Source of the DNA: Echinometra lucunter
Lineage: Eukaryota > Echinodermata > Echinoidea > Camarodonta > Echinometridae
DNA length: 64,000 nt
Reading direction: 5' to 3'
Assembly: GCA_029962745.1 (NCBI GenBank)
Contig: CM057169.1
Location: forward strand, 19,563,661-19,627,660
The notes under the pieces were generated by a model. That model had not been told where the DNA came from. It did no database searches and saw only the letters and a program-made list of their open reading frames with translations. Numbering within the stretch: the stretch's first letter is position 1; every line of letters begins with the position of its first letter. This document shows positions 63,301-64,000 of this stretch, in pieces. Both the position numbers and the translations under genes were made by a program.

Positions 63301-64000
63301 TTTTTAAGTAATCGTTGTCTGTTGACGCAATTCAGGACTATTTACAGTACTCCAATGGTCAAACCTACTCGATTTCTCATTTCAAGTAACTGAAAGACAT
63401 CACTTTGCTACTCCCAAACCATTCCTGTGCTATGCAATCGACCAAAGTTGTTTACAGGAGATCTATTACTGATAAATTTGAATGAACGATTTTCATTACA
63501 TATCCGTGCCGGCCGGAAAACTTGTGCTGCATTTAACAATGAAGGGATTATTCTCGACGATGCTTTTCAATCAGAATGTCGACTTCATGTTTTACGAAAG
63601 GAAGGCCTGTTCATTAATCTTCATACATCTGATATATATCGGGTACCACTAAATAAAGTGTAAGGAATCTTGGTTTCAAAAACAATAATCCTATAAACTG
63701 GACAATGAAAGAAAGTAATGGCATAAAAGGTTAAGTAATAGTGAAAATCAGTCTTACGTACCTATAAATGCATTTTCACAATTTTGATTCATTCATGGTA
63801 TTTGTTCATTGTATTACAGAATCCTTGCATTCAAAATACAATAAACGTGACAAATTCAATATTTGACAGACACTGTGAACATGATGGACAAAGAAAGCGG
63901 ACAAAATAAACAACCCCTCATTCTACCCTTTACAATGGTTCTGGTAGTCAAAAGCACATCCCTTCACTGCTATTGTCTAAAATATGTGGAGCAGGTGTCA
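60311..64000. other. Spacer to window end
   Basis: AT-rich. CT-rich tract at about 62720-62740. Around 62500-62600 a weak B box-like gtgaattcaagtc hints at an old tRNA-derived repeat but is too degraded to call. No gene recognised. Confidence 0.45.

Overview
This window looks like nuclear DNA from an echinoderm, most probably a sea urchin. It is AT-rich, almost free of long reading frames, and full of simple repeats, short foldback DNA elements and tRNA-derived elements. One diagnostic coding exon was recognised. On the minus strand, 18960..18751 encodes the C-terminal part of an L-type SALMFamide neuropeptide precursor. It carries two amidation and dibasic cleavage cassettes, NLGIHVHSGINF-GKR and MRYHKGLTF-GKR. 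Their order and pattern match, from memory, the pair known in the purple sea urchin. The exon opens at a strong splice acceptor and ends in its own stop codon. The upstream exon or exons with the signal peptide were not identified and may lie at higher coordinates in this window or beyond it.

Layout. 1-7.3 kb: AT-rich sequence with two long G runs, a (TA)n tract, a (TCA)n tract and four DNA elements or foldbacks: a TTAA-flanked element at 3058-3524, a nested foldback at 4241-5085, a foldback at about 5645-6175, and a TA-flanked palindromic MITE at 7088-7273. A decayed copy of a fifth family lies at 6593-6702. 7.3-15.2 kb: spacer, then a 1.9 kb minisatellite of about 27 bp units (10080-11960) interrupted by a retroposon-like tail, a palindromic TTCGTTATTCCGAA repeat (13438-13672) and a 97 bp tandem duplication. 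15.2-20.3 kb: spacer, the neuropeptide exon, a TIR-bounded element with a tRNA-like core (19269-19610) and another nonautonomous element (19781-20233). 20.3-33.5 kb: spacer with a palindromic AAGGTGCA repeat, a 790 bp ACT/GCT trinucleotide array, two GTTTCAT-family MITEs and a 95 bp duplication. 33471-33970 is an assembly gap of exactly 500 N.

34-64 kb: two opposed tRNA-derived elements, a candidate TATA/Inr promoter at 40370-40403, a 931 bp hAT-type element with an intact 8 bp target duplication (45348-46278), a further TIR element (46500-47286), and two well-preserved GTTTCAT-family MITEs (52125-52295 and 59007-59222). No rRNA, intact functional tRNA, CRISPR array, transposase or reverse transcriptase coding region was seen. 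The longest frames are translations of low-complexity repeats or of the N gap and are not genes.

The only biological pathway the sequence supports is neuropeptide signalling. The precursor would enter the secretory pathway, be cut at KR/KK sites by prohormone convertases, and be C-terminally amidated from the Gly in each GKR. The rest reads as intergenic or intronic DNA shaped by repeat turnover.
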